A stretch of DNA of 64,000 nucleotides from Nocardia aobensis NBRC 100429 (lineage in GTDB: Bacteria > Actinomycetota > Actinomycetes > Mycobacteriales > Mycobacteriaceae): contig NZ_BAFQ01000142.1 of NCBI RefSeq assembly GCF_000308375.1, positions 46,606-110,605 of the forward strand. The letters run 5' to 3'. Shown piece by piece: positions 24,534-36,127 of this stretch. Made by a program: the position numbers and the translations under genes. Every line of letters starts with the position of its first letter. Position 1 is the stretch's first letter. The notes under the pieces were generated by a model, which was given only the letters and a program-made list of their open reading frames with translations, was not told the origin of the DNA and made no database searches.

Positions 24534-25286
24534 TCAGTCCGATCCGGCGCCGACTCCCGCCTTCTTGCGTTCGATATCGGCCAGGGCGGCGGCATGCCGG
24601 GCCCGCTCCTCGGCGGCGTCGTCCCAGGCCTTCTTGCGGTTCTTGACCACCCGGGCCGGAGCGCCGACGGCGATACTGAAGTCGGGGATCTCACCCTTCA
24701 CCACGGCATGGGCGCCGAGCACGCAGCCGCGGCCCACCCGGGTCTCGCGCAGCACGGTCACCTTGGCCGCGATCCAGGTGTCGGGGCCGATGCGGACCGG
24801 ACTCTTCACGATGCCCTGATCCTTGATCGGCATCGTCACATCGTCCATCCGATGGTCGAAGTCGCAGATGTAGCACCAGTCCGCGACCAGGGTCGACTCG
24901 CCGATCTCGATATCGAGATAGGTGTTGACGACGTTGTCCTTACCGAAAACCACCTTGTCGCCGATGCGCAGCGAACCCTCGTGGCAGCGCAGCGCGTTGC
25001 CGTCGCCGATGTGCACCCATTTGCCGATCTCCATGCGGCCGAGCTCCGGGGTGGCGTGGATCTCCACATTGCGGCCCAGGAAGACCATGCCGCGCAGCAC
25101 GATATGCGGATTCGCCAGCCGGAATTTGAACAGCCGGTAGTACCGCACCAGGTACCACGGCGTGTACGCCCGATTGGCGAGCACCCAGCGCAGCGACGCC
25201 ACGGTCAGAAAGCGCGCCTGCTCCGGATCCCGGCGGCGCGAACCCCGCCAACGCGAACGCAACGGTGCGCCCCACATGCTCGTCAC
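24534..25286 (-). CDS. Left-handed beta-helix (hexapeptide repeat) acyltransferase
   Basis: 250 residues from GTG 25286, with GGGAG 7 bases upstream. The N-terminal 75 residues are basic. Hexapeptide repeats run from about 80 to 215 (VFLGRNVEIHA, MEIGKWVHIGDGNALRC, SLRIGDKVVFGKDNVV, TRVGRGCVLGAHAVVKG, YSIAVG-type end FSIAVGAPARVVKNR). The fold matches maltose/galactoside O-acetyltransferases. By position it corresponds to Rv3034c, an acyltransferase in the methylglucose-lipopolysaccharide region, so the acceptor may be that polysaccharide. The donor is probably acetyl- or another acyl-CoA. Not co-transcribed with its neighbours. Confidence 0.87.
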   Translation of the reverse strand: MTSMWGAPLRSRWRGSRRRDPEQARFLTVASLRWVLANRAYTPWYLVRYYRLFKFRLANPHIVLRGMVFLGRNVEIHATPELGRMEIGKWVHIGDGNALRCHEGSLRIGDKVVFGKDNVVNTYLDIEIGESTLVADWCYICDFDHRMDDVTMPIKDQGIVKSPVRIGPDTWIAAKVTVLRETRVGRGCVLGAHAVVKGEIPDFSIAVGAPARVVKNRKKAWDDAAEERARHAAALADIERKKAGVGAGSD

Positions 25287-25508
25287 GGGCCAGCTCCCTT
25301 TCCTCGGGCGACGGTTACCTCGGTGGTCACCTGATCGAGGTACCAGCGTACTTTCGCACCGCGGACGCGCGCTTGCGCCCCGGGAAATCGGGTCGCCGCC
25401 ACTCCCCGGCGGCCGGGGGGCCGGTCGCATTCTCACCCAGCACGCTGTCACGGCGGTGAATGTTCTAGTCTCGTGCAGGCCCGTTACGAACAGATGGGAG
25501 TCCAGCAG

Positions 25509-26918
25509 GTGCGAAGCGGCAGCCGGCGACCCGAGCGCAGCGAGCACGACCGCGGCGGACACCACCCGACGATCTTGCGCCACTCGGTGATTCGGGGAGG
25601 CGCCCCGAGGCGCGTGATCGCGGCGGTGGGCACCCTGGGCCTACTGATGCTGACCGGATGCGGCAGCAGCACCGTCGACGACATCAAGGTCGGCTCCGGC
25701 AAGGGCTGGCAGTCGGCGTTCCACGACGCCCGCAACAGCGGCGCGAGTTCGGTCACCGGCGCCCGCCATCTGAGTCTGAGCTGGTCGCGGCCGATCGGCG
25801 GCCCGCTGGCGAACGCGACCACGATCGGCCCGGACGGCCAGTTGTTCGTCACCTCCCGCACCACCACCGACTGTGTCGGCAAGCCGGGGACCACCGGCAT
25901 GATCTTCTCCTTCCAGATGCCCACCGGGCGCAAGCGTTTCTGCAATGCGCTGGGACCGGATGCCGTCGCGGCGGCCTCGGCAGTCGACGGGGCGAGCAAT
26001 GTGTACGTGGGTGACGACGGCGCGGTGTTCTCGTTCAACCCGCTGGGGCAACCGCGCTGGCGCACTCCCGTTGCCGGCGTTCCGGTCTCGGTGCAGTTCA
26101 CCCACAACGGCACCGTGTTGTCGGTGTCGCAATCCGGTCAGGTCGACGTCCTGGACCGCCAGACCGGCGACCGCGAGGTGTCGACCTATCAGGTGCTGGG
26201 CGACCCCGACTTCCTCGCCCACCCGAATGTCACGCGCCCGCCGGACGGGCAGGGCATCGACGACTGCGCCGTCGGCGGTCCGCAGTGCGCGGTGGCGAAC
26301 GTGTCTGCGCTCGACCCGAATTCGGGCCGCTTCTATCTGACCGCCTGGCGCACGGGCGCCCCTGCGGCGTCCCTGGTGGCGCTGCACTACGCCGACAAGA
26401 AGGTCACCCAGGACTGGAGCGTCGACATCCTCACCGACGGCAGCGCCACGAGCCCGGCGCTGTCGGCGGACGGGAAGACGCTGTACGTGGGTGACAACAG
26501 CGGACGGCTGCTCGCCGTCGACACCGCCGACGGCCACACGAAGTGGACGCAGCCGCTGGGCTTCGCTCCGCGCGGCGGCATCTCCCTGCTCGACGGCCTG
26601 CTGATTCCGGCCGGCGACGACGGACATCTGATGGCGTTGCGCGACACCGGCGACCGCGTCGATATCGCCTGGGAGCGCAAGGATCTCACGCTGCGCGGCC
26701 GCCCGGTGCAGACCGCCGGCGACACCGGCTACGTGGTGGTGCCGATGGGCGAGGCGCTGCACCTGCTGACCTTCGACACGAAGTCGGGTAAGACGATCGC
26801 CTCCGCCCCGCTGCCGGGCGCGCAGGGCACGACGGTGTCCACCGCGATCGGGCCCGACGGTCAGGTCGTGGTCGGCACCCGGATCGGCGAACTGTTCGCC
26901 TTCACACCGGACCGCTGA
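25509..26918 (+). CDS. PQQ/WD40-like beta-propeller lipoprotein
   Basis: 469 residues from GTG 25509, with GGGAG 8 bases upstream. A Sec signal ends in the lipobox LTGC (about residue 50), so it is lipid-anchored outside the cytoplasmic membrane. The rest is a beta-propeller of PQQ-like repeats: NVYVGDDGAVFSFNPLGQPRWRTPV, KTLYVGDNSGRLLAVDTADGHTKWTQPL and VVVGTRIGELFAF. No catalytic residues of quinoprotein dehydrogenases are evident, so it may be a binding or scaffold protein. By position it corresponds to Rv3035 of M. tuberculosis. Function unknown. Confidence 0.85.
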   Translation: MRSGSRRPERSEHDRGGHHPTILRHSVIRGGAPRRVIAAVGTLGLLMLTGCGSSTVDDIKVGSGKGWQSAFHDARNSGASSVTGARHLSLSWSRPIGGPLANATTIGPDGQLFVTSRTTTDCVGKPGTTGMIFSFQMPTGRKRFCNALGPDAVAAASAVDGASNVYVGDDGAVFSFNPLGQPRWRTPVAGVPVSVQFTHNGTVLSVSQSGQVDVLDRQTGDREVSTYQVLGDPDFLAHPNVTRPPDGQGIDDCAVGGPQCAVANVSALDPNSGRFYLTAWRTGAPAASLVALHYADKKVTQDWSVDILTDGSATSPALSADGKTLYVGDNSGRLLAVDTADGHTKWTQPLGFAPRGGISLLDGLLIPAGDDGHLMALRDTGDRVDIAWERKDLTLRGRPVQTAGDTGYVVVPMGEALHLLTFDTKSGKTIASAPLPGAQGTTVSTAIGPDGQVVVGTRIGELFAFTPDR

Positions 26919-26927
26919 TCTTCCCGC

Positions 26928-28175
26928 TCACCGGGCCGGCGGGGTTTCGCAGACGAATGCCGTCGCGGTCCGGCCGATCCGGGTGATCACCACGGTGTGG
27001 GGGGTACTGCCCCGCGGTTTGATCCGGCGGCGCAGCGCATCGGGGTCGACGTCGACGCCGCGGATCAGGATCTCGAGCGGACCGCAGTCGCGGCGGTGCA
27101 ATTCGGCGCGCAGCGCCTTCTCCCGGAATTCCAGCCGATCCAGAATGCGAAACCCGCGCACCCCCGGCGGCACGATGTCGCCGGTGAGGTAGGCGATGCG
27201 CGGATCCAGTTGCCACAGGCCGTATCTCGCGGCGTAATGGCGGACCAGACCGGCCCGGACTACCGCGCCGTCCGGGTCGACGAGCCAGGTCCCGGGCTCC
27301 CGTTCGGGAAGGTCGTCGGGCTCGGCATCGGTCAGCGACCACGACGAACCGTCGCTACGCAATACCGTCGCCCGCCTGGTCACCCCGGCTTCGGTGAGCC
27401 CGCGTGACCACAGGCAGGCTTCGCGTACGGCGCCGTCGAGGGAGACCACCTCGACCTCACCGTCCCAGGAGAGCCCCGCGTAGCCGTCGGCCGCCGTCCG
27501 GTCCGTTCGCGCGGGCAAGGGTTGCGTATCCGGCCGGCGCAGTGCGAAACGGTCGAAATCCAGTCCGGGAGCGCATTTCACGACCAGATCCCGGTCACGA
27601 TGGACGGCCAGCAGCCGCTGTAACGGTGGTTGCAGCCGATCCGGATCGTGGGTACGCCGGCCTCCCTCGCGCCGCGCCGGATCGGCGATCACCACGGTGC
27701 CGGTACTGCACGGCCGCAGCGCATCGGCCTGCAGCAGAGCGACATTCGGCGCGTCGGCCAGATTGTGCGCGGCCATCGCCAGCCGCACCCGGTCCAGATC
27801 GCTGCCCAGCACCGCCGGGCATTCGCGCCGCAGCGCGGCCAGTTCCGCGCCGACCGAGCACGTGACGTCGTGCACCGGACGCCCCGCCAGCCGCCGGGCC
27901 CGATGCCGCGCCACGAGACTCGGCGTCGCCTGTTGCAGGGCGTCGTCGGTGAACAGCCACCCGGCCGCCTCGTCGAGTTTGGCCGCCGCGCGCCGGCGCA
28001 GCCGCACGGTCTCCACCAGTGCGGCCGTGCGGTCGCCGTAGTCACGCCGCAGAGTATCCAGATCCCGCAGCATCGTCGCGGGAGTCAGCGCGCGTTCTCC
28101 GACCGCGGACAGCGCGTCCCGGCCGGCCGCACTGTCCAGATAGTCGACGTCTCGCGAGGTGAACGAATATCCCAT
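26928..28175 (-). CDS. Class I SAM-dependent methyltransferase with THUMP-like C-terminal domain
   Basis: 415 residues. The N-terminal helical part (residues 1-95) precedes a Rossmann core with DVTCSVGAELAALRRECP (motif I), GSDLDRVRLAMAAHNL (motif II) and VVIADPARREGGRR, which takes the place of motif IV. The C-terminal 120 residues are THUMP-like (CGPLEILIRGVDVDPDALRRRI). It corresponds by position to Rv3037c, proposed to belong to the methylglucose-lipopolysaccharide cluster; the THUMP-like part alternatively suggests RNA as substrate. Convergent with the lipoprotein gene, 9 bases apart. Confidence 0.85.
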   Translation of the reverse strand: MGYSFTSRDVDYLDSAAGRDALSAVGERALTPATMLRDLDTLRRDYGDRTAALVETVRLRRRAAAKLDEAAGWLFTDDALQQATPSLVARHRARRLAGRPVHDVTCSVGAELAALRRECPAVLGSDLDRVRLAMAAHNLADAPNVALLQADALRPCSTGTVVIADPARREGGRRTHDPDRLQPPLQRLLAVHRDRDLVVKCAPGLDFDRFALRRPDTQPLPARTDRTAADGYAGLSWDGEVEVVSLDGAVREACLWSRGLTEAGVTRRATVLRSDGSSWSLTDAEPDDLPEREPGTWLVDPDGAVVRAGLVRHYAARYGLWQLDPRIAYLTGDIVPPGVRGFRILDRLEFREKALRAELHRRDCGPLEILIRGVDVDPDALRRRIKPRGSTPHTVVITRIGRTATAFVCETPPAR

Positions 28176-28214
28176 CAGCGCGGCCCCGGCCGGTGCGAAA
28201 CAGCCTGCCGCCCA

Positions 28215-29192
28215 CTACTTTCCGGCGGCACCCGGCTTCACGCCGGTGATCATGGCGTTGTAGAAGAACTGGCGCGGCACCACGTGGCGCAGCACCTTCT
28301 CGTCGAGCTTGCTCAGACCGAGCCACGCCTTGTACTGGGCCATCCGGTAGCGCCAGGTCAGCTTCTCCTCCGGCACCGCGGCCTCGAAGGTGCGCACCGG
28401 CCAGCCCCACAGCGCGGCGGCGAATTCCTCGGTCTCGGCGTGCACCTGCACGGCGCCCGCGCTGCGGGCGATCTGCTCGAGTTCGGAGGGATCGAAGGTG
28501 TGCAGGTCGACGACGGCCTCCAGGGCCGCGGCCCGCGACGACTCGTCCAGTTCGGCCTGCGGTCGCCGCCAGTCGGACAGGAACGGCAGCTTGGTCACCT
28601 CGGTGGTGACCTTCCAGGTGATCTGGCCCAGTTTGCGGGCGTAGAAGTTGCCGATGGTGGTCGGCTCACCGGCGAAGACGAAGCGGCCGCCCGGCTTCAG
28701 CACCCGCAGGCATTCCCGCAGCGCCTGCTCCACGTCCGGAATGTGATGCAGCACAGCATGTCCCACGACCAGATCGAAGGTGTCGTCCTCGTAGGGGATG
28801 GTCTCGGCGTCGGCGACGCGGCCGTCGACATCCAGCCCCAGGTTCTGCGCGTTGCGGGTGGCCACCTTGACCATGCCCGGCGACAGGTCGGTCACCGAAC
28901 CGGTTTTCGCCACTCCGGCCTGCATCAGATTCAACAGGAAGAAGCCGGTGCCGCAACCGAGTTCGAGGGCTCGCTCGTACGGCAGCGGCGCATTCGGGGC
29001 GACGGCGTCGAAGCGACCGCGCGCGTACTCGATGCACCGCTCGTCGTAGGAGATGGACCATTTGTCGTCGTAGGTCTCCGCCTCCCAGTCGTGGTAGAGG
29101 ACCTGCGCAAGCTTGTTGTCGGTGAGCGCGGCCTGGACCTCGGCCTCGGTGGCGTGCGGGTTCGGCGCGGGGTCGTCAAGACGTGCGGTCAT
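28215..29192 (-). CDS. Class I SAM-dependent methyltransferase
   Basis: 325 residues. Motif I LELGCGTGFFLLNLMQAG, motif II VTDLSPGMVKVATRN, motif III GRVADAETIPYEDDTFDLVVGHAVLHHI, then CLRVLKPGGRFVFAGEP: a small-molecule type methyltransferase. The C-terminal 100 residues (after TTEVTKLPFLSDWRR) are family-specific. The length and neighbours match Rv3038c of M. tuberculosis, which has no assigned function as far as I know. It is transcribed with the hydrolase-type genes upstream and separated from the next methyltransferase by 39 bases. Substrate unknown. Confidence 0.87.
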   Translation of the reverse strand: MTARLDDPAPNPHATEAEVQAALTDNKLAQVLYHDWEAETYDDKWSISYDERCIEYARGRFDAVAPNAPLPYERALELGCGTGFFLLNLMQAGVAKTGSVTDLSPGMVKVATRNAQNLGLDVDGRVADAETIPYEDDTFDLVVGHAVLHHIPDVEQALRECLRVLKPGGRFVFAGEPTTIGNFYARKLGQITWKVTTEVTKLPFLSDWRRPQAELDESSRAAALEAVVDLHTFDPSELEQIARSAGAVQVHAETEEFAAALWGWPVRTFEAAVPEEKLTWRYRMAQYKAWLGLSKLDEKVLRHVVPRQFFYNAMITGVKPGAAGK

Positions 29193-29228
29193 GGTCGCAC
29201 AGCGTATCGAGTGATCATGCGGAGTGGG

Positions 29229-29993
29229 TCAGCGGCCCAGGAATTCCGCGGCGCCCGGACCGGACGCCGAATAAGAACGTGTTCCTACGCTGCGGTCTTC
29301 TGTTTCGAACAGCTCCGCCCACTCGGCGCGGGCGCGGTCGAGGCCGTGCGGACCGGCCTCGAAGACCCGTTTCGCGGCGGCCAGCGCGCGGGCCGGACCG
29401 CTGGTGAACTGCCGCGCCCACCGCAGCGCCGCACCGAAGACGTCGTCGGGGGCGACCACCTCGTCGACCAGCCCGATCGCCGCCGCCTCCTCGGCATCGA
29501 CATAGCGGCCGGTGTACACCAGATCCTTGGCCGGGCCCGGGCCCACGAGCAGCCCCAGCCGACGGATGCCCGCCACCGGGATCAGGCCCGCCCGGATCTG
29601 CGGCAAGCCCAGTTTCACGTTGTCACCGATCAACCGGCGGTCGGCGCCCAGAGCGAGCTCGAGTCCCGCACCGACCGCGTACCCGGTGATCGCGGCGATC
29701 GTCGGCTGCGGAATCCGGGCCAGACAACCCAGCGCCTGCTGCAGATCCGCGGCCACGGCGCCGGCCTGCCCGGGCGTCCAGCGCGCGAGTTCGTCGACGT
29801 CGTCGCCCGCGCTGAAGATTCGCTCGTCGCCGTAGACGATCACGGCCCGCACCTCGTCGTCCGCCGCGAGGGCGTCGGCGGCCGCCGCGAGTTCCAGCGC
29901 CAGCTGCAGATCGATGAGATTCAGCGGCGGCCGCGCGAAACGCAGTACGGCGATTCCCGCCTCGACACGGTCCACGGTCACGAATTCGGCCAC
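29229..29993 (-). CDS. Enoyl-CoA hydratase/isomerase family protein
   Basis: 254 residues from GTG 29993; a GTG at 30026 would add 11. The crotonase fold is shown by GIAVLRFARPPLNLIDLQLALEL, the oxyanion-hole segment VIVYGDERIFSAGDDVDELA, the second half-site ITGYAVGAGLELALGADRRL and the C-terminal trimerisation helix. Position corresponds to echA17 (Rv3039c). It would hydrate trans-2-enoyl-CoA in fatty-acid oxidation, which fits the EtfBA system in the same region. The acidic catalytic pair is not fully clear by eye, so a different crotonase reaction is possible. Confidence 0.88.
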   Translation of the reverse strand: MAEFVTVDRVEAGIAVLRFARPPLNLIDLQLALELAAAADALAADDEVRAVIVYGDERIFSAGDDVDELARWTPGQAGAVAADLQQALGCLARIPQPTIAAITGYAVGAGLELALGADRRLIGDNVKLGLPQIRAGLIPVAGIRRLGLLVGPGPAKDLVYTGRYVDAEEAAAIGLVDEVVAPDDVFGAALRWARQFTSGPARALAAAKRVFEAGPHGLDRARAEWAELFETEDRSVGTRSYSASGPGAAEFLGR

Positions 29994-30051
29994 GGCGGCG
30001 AGCCTACTGTGCGCGGCGGGACGCACCGTACGTCGGGATGTTCGCGCCGGC

Positions 30052-30885
30052 TCAGTCTCGCTTCGAGCCCTGCAGCCGCGACGCGTCCGGCATATCGGCG
30101 AAATAGCGGGTGTTGTTCGGGAACTGCAGCATCGGCTGACCGTCGACCGGTTCGAAGATCGGCATGATCGGACTGATCGCGCGGTCGGCCGCGAGAATCT
30201 CTGCGGTGGAGGCGAATTCGGCGATGGAGCTCAGCTGGGTCCAGGTCGGCGGCAGCAGGACGTCCTCGCCGGCCCGCCAGCGATCCAGCGCCTGCGCCGG
30301 GGTCCGCCACGCGACGTCGTGCGCCTCGGTGGTCGCGCCGTCGGCGCGCTGCCCCGCGGGCAGGACCGCGACGAAGAAGTAGGTGTCGTAACGGCGCGGT
30401 TCCACCACCGGGGTGATCCAGTTGTCCCACGGGCGCAGCAGATCCGCGCGCAGGATCAGATTCTCGTTCGCCAAAAAATCGCCGAACGACAGTTCGCGGC
30501 GCTCGAGCTTCTCCCGGGCGCTGCGGTAGGCGACGGTGTCGGAGACCACGGTGTCGGCGGTCGGGCCCGCCAGCAGCACACCGCATTCCTCGAAGGTCTC
30601 CCGGACCGCGGCACACACCAGCGCCTGCGCGCGAGCGCGATCGACCCCGAAACGCTGCCCCCACCACGTCGGGTCCGGGCCGGCCCAGCCGATTTCCGCA
30701 TCGGCGTCGGAGGGGTCGACACCACCGCCGGGAAAGACCGTCATGCCGGCCGCGAAGGCCATCGCCTTGACCCGTCGTTGCAGGAAAACCTCCGGACCGG
30801 ATGCGCCGTCACGCACGAGCACTACGGTCGAAGCGTCCTTCGGCGCCGGTGGCTGGGCCGGGGTTTCCGCAACAGATTCACTCAC
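30052..30885 (-). CDS. NUDIX hydrolase
   Basis: 277 residues. The Nudix fold starts at STVVLVRDGASGPEVFLQRR. The Nudix box is stretched: FPGGGVDPSDAD, then after a 30-residue insert AAVRETFEECGVLL holds the metal-binding R-E-x2-E-E. A long insertion of this kind is normal in the Rv3040c-like group. The substrate is likely a nucleoside diphosphate linked to another group, possibly CoA or an alarmone; it cannot be told from sequence. 58 bases separate it from the enoyl-CoA hydratase. Confidence 0.9.
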   Translation of the reverse strand: MSESVAETPAQPPAPKDASTVVLVRDGASGPEVFLQRRVKAMAFAAGMTVFPGGGVDPSDADAEIGWAGPDPTWWGQRFGVDRARAQALVCAAVRETFEECGVLLAGPTADTVVSDTVAYRSAREKLERRELSFGDFLANENLILRADLLRPWDNWITPVVEPRRYDTYFFVAVLPAGQRADGATTEAHDVAWRTPAQALDRWRAGEDVLLPPTWTQLSSIAEFASTAEILAADRAISPIMPIFEPVDGQPMLQFPNNTRYFADMPDASRLQGSKRD

Positions 30886-30967
30886 AATCGCACCATAACG
30901 CGCGCTCGGTTCCGATCGGCAGCAGGTGTGGCGAAAGCGGCGCCGGGGCCCGCCGCGCGATCGAGGT

Positions 30968-31855
30968 TCAGGCGCGGTGGCGGCCGAAGCGTTGCGAGCG
31001 CCGCGCGAAATACCGTCCGTCGATGCGATCGAGGGCGATGGACTGGCGGAAGGCCTCGCTGAGATTCTCCGCGGTCAGCACATCCGAGAGCAGGCCCTGG
31101 GCGATCACATCGCCCTCGTTGAGCAGCAGCGCGTGGGTGAAGCCGGGCGGAATCTCCTCGACGTGATGGGTGACCAGCACGGTCGCCGGAGCATCCGGGT
31201 CGGCGGCCAGATCGCCCAGTTGCTCGACCAGTTCCTCGCGGCCACCCAGATCCAGCCCGGCGGCCGGTTCGTCGAGCAGCAGCAGTTCGGGATCGGTCAT
31301 CAGGGCGCGGGCGATGAGGACACGTTTGCGTTCGCCCTCGGACAGCGTTCCGTAGGCGCGGTCGGAAAGGTGTTCGGCGCCCAGGCTTTCCAGGATGTCG
31401 ACGGCGCGGTCGGTGTCGACCTCGTCGTAGCGCTCGCGCCAGCGGCCCATCACGGCGTACCCCGCCGACACCACCAGATCCGACACCTTCTCGTCCACCG
31501 GGATCCGGCTGGCCACCGCGGCCGACGATAGGCCGATGCGGGGGCGCAGTTCGCTGATGTCGGTCTTTCCGAGCACCTCGCCCAGCAGCGTGGCCGACCC
31601 CGAGGTCGGATACAGCTCGGCCGCGGCCATCCGCAGCAGCGACGTCTTCCCGGCGCCGTTGGGGCCGAGCACGACCCAGCGTTCGTCGAGCTCCACCTGC
31701 CAGGTGACGGGACCCACCAGCGTGTGGCCCGACCGCCGGACGGTCACCTCGTTGAAGTCGATGAGCAGATCGGGATCCGGTTGCGGCACGAGCTCCATCT
31801 TTGCCGACGCGCTCGATCCGTTGCCAACGTGGTCGGTGTGCACGCTATCCGTCAT
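30968..31855 (-). CDS. Stand-alone ABC transporter ATP-binding protein
   Basis: 295 residues. Walker A VVLGPNGAGKTSLLRMAA, signature LSEGERKRVLIARAL, Walker B ELLLLDEPAAGLD, H-loop VTHHVEEIPPG. The first 25 residues are a variable tail. No permease gene lies nearby, and the protein resembles the ATPase that follows serB in mycobacteria (Rv3041c). It could serve a distant permease or act as a soluble ABC-F-like or ECF-like ATPase with only one domain. Function unknown. Confidence 0.88.
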   Translation of the reverse strand: MTDSVHTDHVGNGSSASAKMELVPQPDPDLLIDFNEVTVRRSGHTLVGPVTWQVELDERWVVLGPNGAGKTSLLRMAAAELYPTSGSATLLGEVLGKTDISELRPRIGLSSAAVASRIPVDEKVSDLVVSAGYAVMGRWRERYDEVDTDRAVDILESLGAEHLSDRAYGTLSEGERKRVLIARALMTDPELLLLDEPAAGLDLGGREELVEQLGDLAADPDAPATVLVTHHVEEIPPGFTHALLLNEGDVIAQGLLSDVLTAENLSEAFRQSIALDRIDGRYFARRSQRFGRHRA

Positions 31856-31925
31856 AGTCGGCCTCCCGCTCCCTCACGATCCGAATCGGCCATTGCCGCA
31901 GTGAGATTCCGCACGTTTGAGCACC

Positions 31926-32716
31926 CTACGGTGCCACCGCGATCACCGTCATCGAACCCGGCGCCACTTCGGTGAATCCGGCATCCCGGACCGCGGCGAT
32001 CCTCTCCGGCCCGGCGCCGCCGTTCACCCGGGCGCACAGCCGGGCCCAGTGATCCGGCTCCGCGTCACGGACCGCGCAGCGGAATTCACGCCGGGCCCAG
32101 GCGAAGGCCTGTTCCACCGGGAGCGCACCGGCCAGCAACATGCTCGCGTGACCGACCTGCGCCGCCGCCTTGCCGACGGTCATCCCGAGAGCCGAATTCA
32201 CCCACAGCACAGGCGATTCCGGGTCCGGCGGGCCGGGTTCGTCGTGTTCGAGGTCGGTGCCGCCGATCTGCAGTTTGCGGATGCGCGGGTCGACCTCGCC
32301 CACCGGGCCCGGCACCAGGGCGCGGGCCTGGGCGCCGCCCACGTCGATCGTGATGCCCTCGACATGGCCGGCCGAGATCCACTGCGCACCCCGAGCTCGC
32401 CGCGCCACCTTCCGGATCCGCGACCGCTTCCACGCGAGATAGCGCGACTCCCACTCCCCGCCCGGGCCGACGCGTGGATCCAGGCACAGCGCGACGGCCG
32501 CAGCCGCGGCCGCCTCCAGCACCGCACTGCGCAGCGGCGGTTCGGCTTTCGGAATGTGCAGGACCATCTGCATCGCCTGCACCTGCGCGGGATCGTCCGG
32601 ATCGCCGCCGCCACCGTAGCCGAGCGCCAGCTCCGCATGCCGGGCGCGGAAACCGGAATCCAGCACGAGCGGCGGTGCGGCGCCGGGGCCGGGCGCGTCG
32701 AGCTCGGGTTCGGTCA

Positions 32717-32717
<1 letters not shown>
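31926..32717 (-). CDS. Peptidyl-tRNA hydrolase, PTH2-like domain protein
   Basis: 263 residues. The C-terminal half has the PTH2 signature VNSALGMTVGKAAAQVGHAS with the catalytic-type Lys/His set and ends AAVRDAGFTEVAPGSMTVIAVA. The N-terminal 130 residues are an extra helical and beta region rich in Ala and acidic residues. PTH2 enzymes release peptides from peptidyl-tRNA that has dropped off the ribosome. The ATG shares a base with the serB stop (TGATG), so it is translationally coupled to serB. Confidence 0.8.
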
Positions 32718-34075
<1,358 letters not shown>

Positions 34076-34132
34076 TCACCGGAGGCACCACCACGCCCTC
34101 CGGCCCGGCGTGGCACCCCCGAAACGCCGAAC

Positions 34133-34162
34133 GCGGCGGCCGTCGCACTGGACGGCCGCCGC
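34133..34162 (-). terminator. Hairpin terminator after ctaD
   Basis: 12-bp arms GCGGCGGCCGTC (34133-34144) and GACGGCCGCCGC (34151-34162) with a 6-base loop, 30 bases past the ctaD stop on the minus strand. It separates ctaD from serB. Confidence 0.75.
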
Positions 34163-34191
34163 GCCGGGACTTCGCTACTCGATGCGGGGTA

Positions 34192-35928
34192 CTAGCTCGA
34201 CACCTTCTCGAGCTCGGCCACGTGATGGGACTTCGAGCCCCAGCCCACGTGCGCCTCGGCCCGCATGCGCTCCACCATGTGCGGGTAGTGCAGCTCGAAC
34301 GCCGGACGCTCGGAGCGGATCCGCGGCAGCTCGTAGAAGTTGTGCCGCGGCGGCGGGCAGGTGGTAGCCCACTCCAGCGAGTTGCCGTAGCCCCACGGAT
34401 CGTCCACGGTCACGACCTCGCCGTAGCGGTAGCTCTTGAAGACGTTCCAGATGAACGGCAGCGTCGAGGCACCGAGGATGAAGGCGCCGATCGTGGAGAT
34501 CGTGTTCAGGGTGGTGAAACCGTCGGTCGGCAGGTAGTCCGCGTACCGACGCGGCATGCCCTCGTTACCCAGCCAGTGCTGCACCAGGAAGGTGGTGTGG
34601 AAGCCGACCATGGTCGCCCAGAAGTGCCACTTGCCCAGGCGCTCGTCCAGCATGCGGCCGGTCATCTTCGGGAACCAGAAGTAGATACCGGCGAAGGTGG
34701 CGAACACGATGGTGCCGAAGAGCACGTAGTGGAAGTGCGCGACCACGAAGTAGGTGTCGGACACGTGGAAGTCCAGCGGCGGGCTGGCCAGGATGACGCC
34801 CGACAGACCACCGAAGAGGAACGTGACCAGGAAGCCGACCGAGAACAACATCGGTGATTCGAAGGTCAACTGCCCCTTCCACATCGTGCCGATCCAGTTG
34901 AAGAACTTCACACCGGTCGGAACCGCGATCAGGAAGGTCATGAACGAGAAGTACGGCAGCAGCACCGCACCGGTGGCGTACATGTGGTGCGCCCACACCG
35001 CGATCGACAGCGCGGCGATGCCCAGGGTCGCGTAGACCAGGGTGGTGTAACCGAAGATCGGCTTACGGCTGAAGACCGGGAAGATCTCGGACACGATGCC
35101 GAAGAACGGCAGCGCGATGATGTACACCTCGGGGTGGCCGAAGTACCAGAACAGGTGCTGGTAGAGCAGCGAACCGCCGGTGGCCGGGTCGTAGATGTGG
35201 CCGCCCAGGTGACGGTCGTAGGCCAGCGCCATCAGCGCGGCGGTCAGCAGCGGGAAGGCCAGCAGCACGAGGACGCTGGTGACGGCGATGTTCCAGGTGA
35301 AGATCGGCATCCGGAACAGGGTCATACCCGGGCAGCGCAGGCAGACGACGGTGGTCAGCATGTTGACACCACCGAGGATGGTGCCTAGACCGGAGACGGC
35401 CAGACCCAGAATCCACAGGTCGGCGCCGACACCCGGGGAGTGCACGATGTCCGACAGCGGGGTGTAGGCGGTCCAGCCGAAGTCGGCGGCGCCACCGGGG
35501 GTGATGAAACCCGCGGTGGCCATGGTCGCGCCGAACAGGTACAGCCAGTAGCTGAACGCGTTCAGACGCGGGAAGGCGACGTCGGGCGCACCGATCTGCA
35601 GCGGCAGCACGATGTTGGCGAAGCCGAACACGATCGCGGTCGCATAGAACAGCAGCATGATCGTGCCGTGCATGGTGAACAGCTGGTTGAACTGCTCCGG
35701 CGACAGGAACTGCAGACCCGGACGAGCGAGCTCACCACGCATCAGCAGGGCCATCAGACCGCCGATCATGAAGAACGACATCGCGGTCACCAGGTACATC
35801 ACACCGAGGACCTTCGGGTCCGTGGTGGTGACGGCCTTGTAGATGAACGAACCCTTCGGGCCCAGTCGTGCCGGATACGGCCGTGTCGCTTCCAGCTTGG
35901 GGACTGGCTGGGGCTCTACAGCAGTCAC
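34192..35928 (-). CDS. ctaD: Cytochrome c oxidase subunit I (aa3 type)
   Basis: 578 residues from GTG 35928, with AGGAGG 4 bases upstream; the reading frame upstream to 36504 is non-coding. About 12 membrane helices. Haem a ligand His in [12 protein letters not shown] (about residue 87), Cu-B ligands in [11 protein letters not shown] (with the His-Tyr pair) and AHHMYATG, and haem a3/a ligands in [13 protein letters not shown]. This is the catalytic subunit of the terminal oxidase that reduces oxygen to water and pumps protons. It is encoded apart from the other subunits, as in mycobacteria (Rv3043c). The gene uses preferred codons almost exclusively. Confidence 0.97.
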   Translation of the reverse strand: MTAVEPQPVPKLEATRPYPARLGPKGSFIYKAVTTTDPKVLGVMYLVTAMSFFMIGGLMALLMRGELARPGLQFLSPEQFNQLFTMHGTIMLLFYATAIVFGFANIVLPLQIGAPDVAFPRLNAFSYWLYLFGATMATAGFITPGGAADFGWTAYTPLSDIVHSPGVGADLWILGLAVSGLGTILGGVNMLTTVVCLRCPGMTLFRMPIFTWNIAVTSVLVLLAFPLLTAALMALAYDRHLGGHIYDPATGGSLLYQHLFWYFGHPEVYIIALPFFGIVSEIFPVFSRKPIFGYTTLVYATLGIAALSIAVWAHHMYATGAVLLPYFSFMTFLIAVPTGVKFFNWIGTMWKGQLTFESPMLFSVGFLVTFLFGGLSGVILASPPLDFHVSDTYFVVAHFHYVLFGTIVFATFAGIYFWFPKMTGRMLDERLGKWHFWATMVGFHTTFLVQHWLGNEGMPRRYADYLPTDGFTTLNTISTIGAFILGASTLPFIWNVFKSYRYGEVVTVDDPWGYGNSLEWATTCPPPRHNFYELPRIRSERPAFELHYPHMVERMRAEAHVGWGSKSHHVAELEKVSS

Positions 35929-36127
35929 TGATCCTCCTGAAGGTGTGCCTTCTGCTCGTTTCGCACGCTCGTGCGTTCCGGCGCATGACGAAACGACGGT
36001 GGCTTGCGCTAGAGGCATCGTAAACCGTGGCGTCGCAGGCGTCCGACGGGGTCCTACTCTGTGTCGTATTCGCCGCGCGGACGGTGCCGCAATCATCCTG
36101 CACGTGGGCGCATGTACCCTACGCTGC

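Noticed and set aside
27630..30167. 845-codon plus-strand frame
   Set aside because: Antisense to two methyltransferase genes and the enoyl-CoA hydratase; composition typical of a shadow frame and no recognisable fold.
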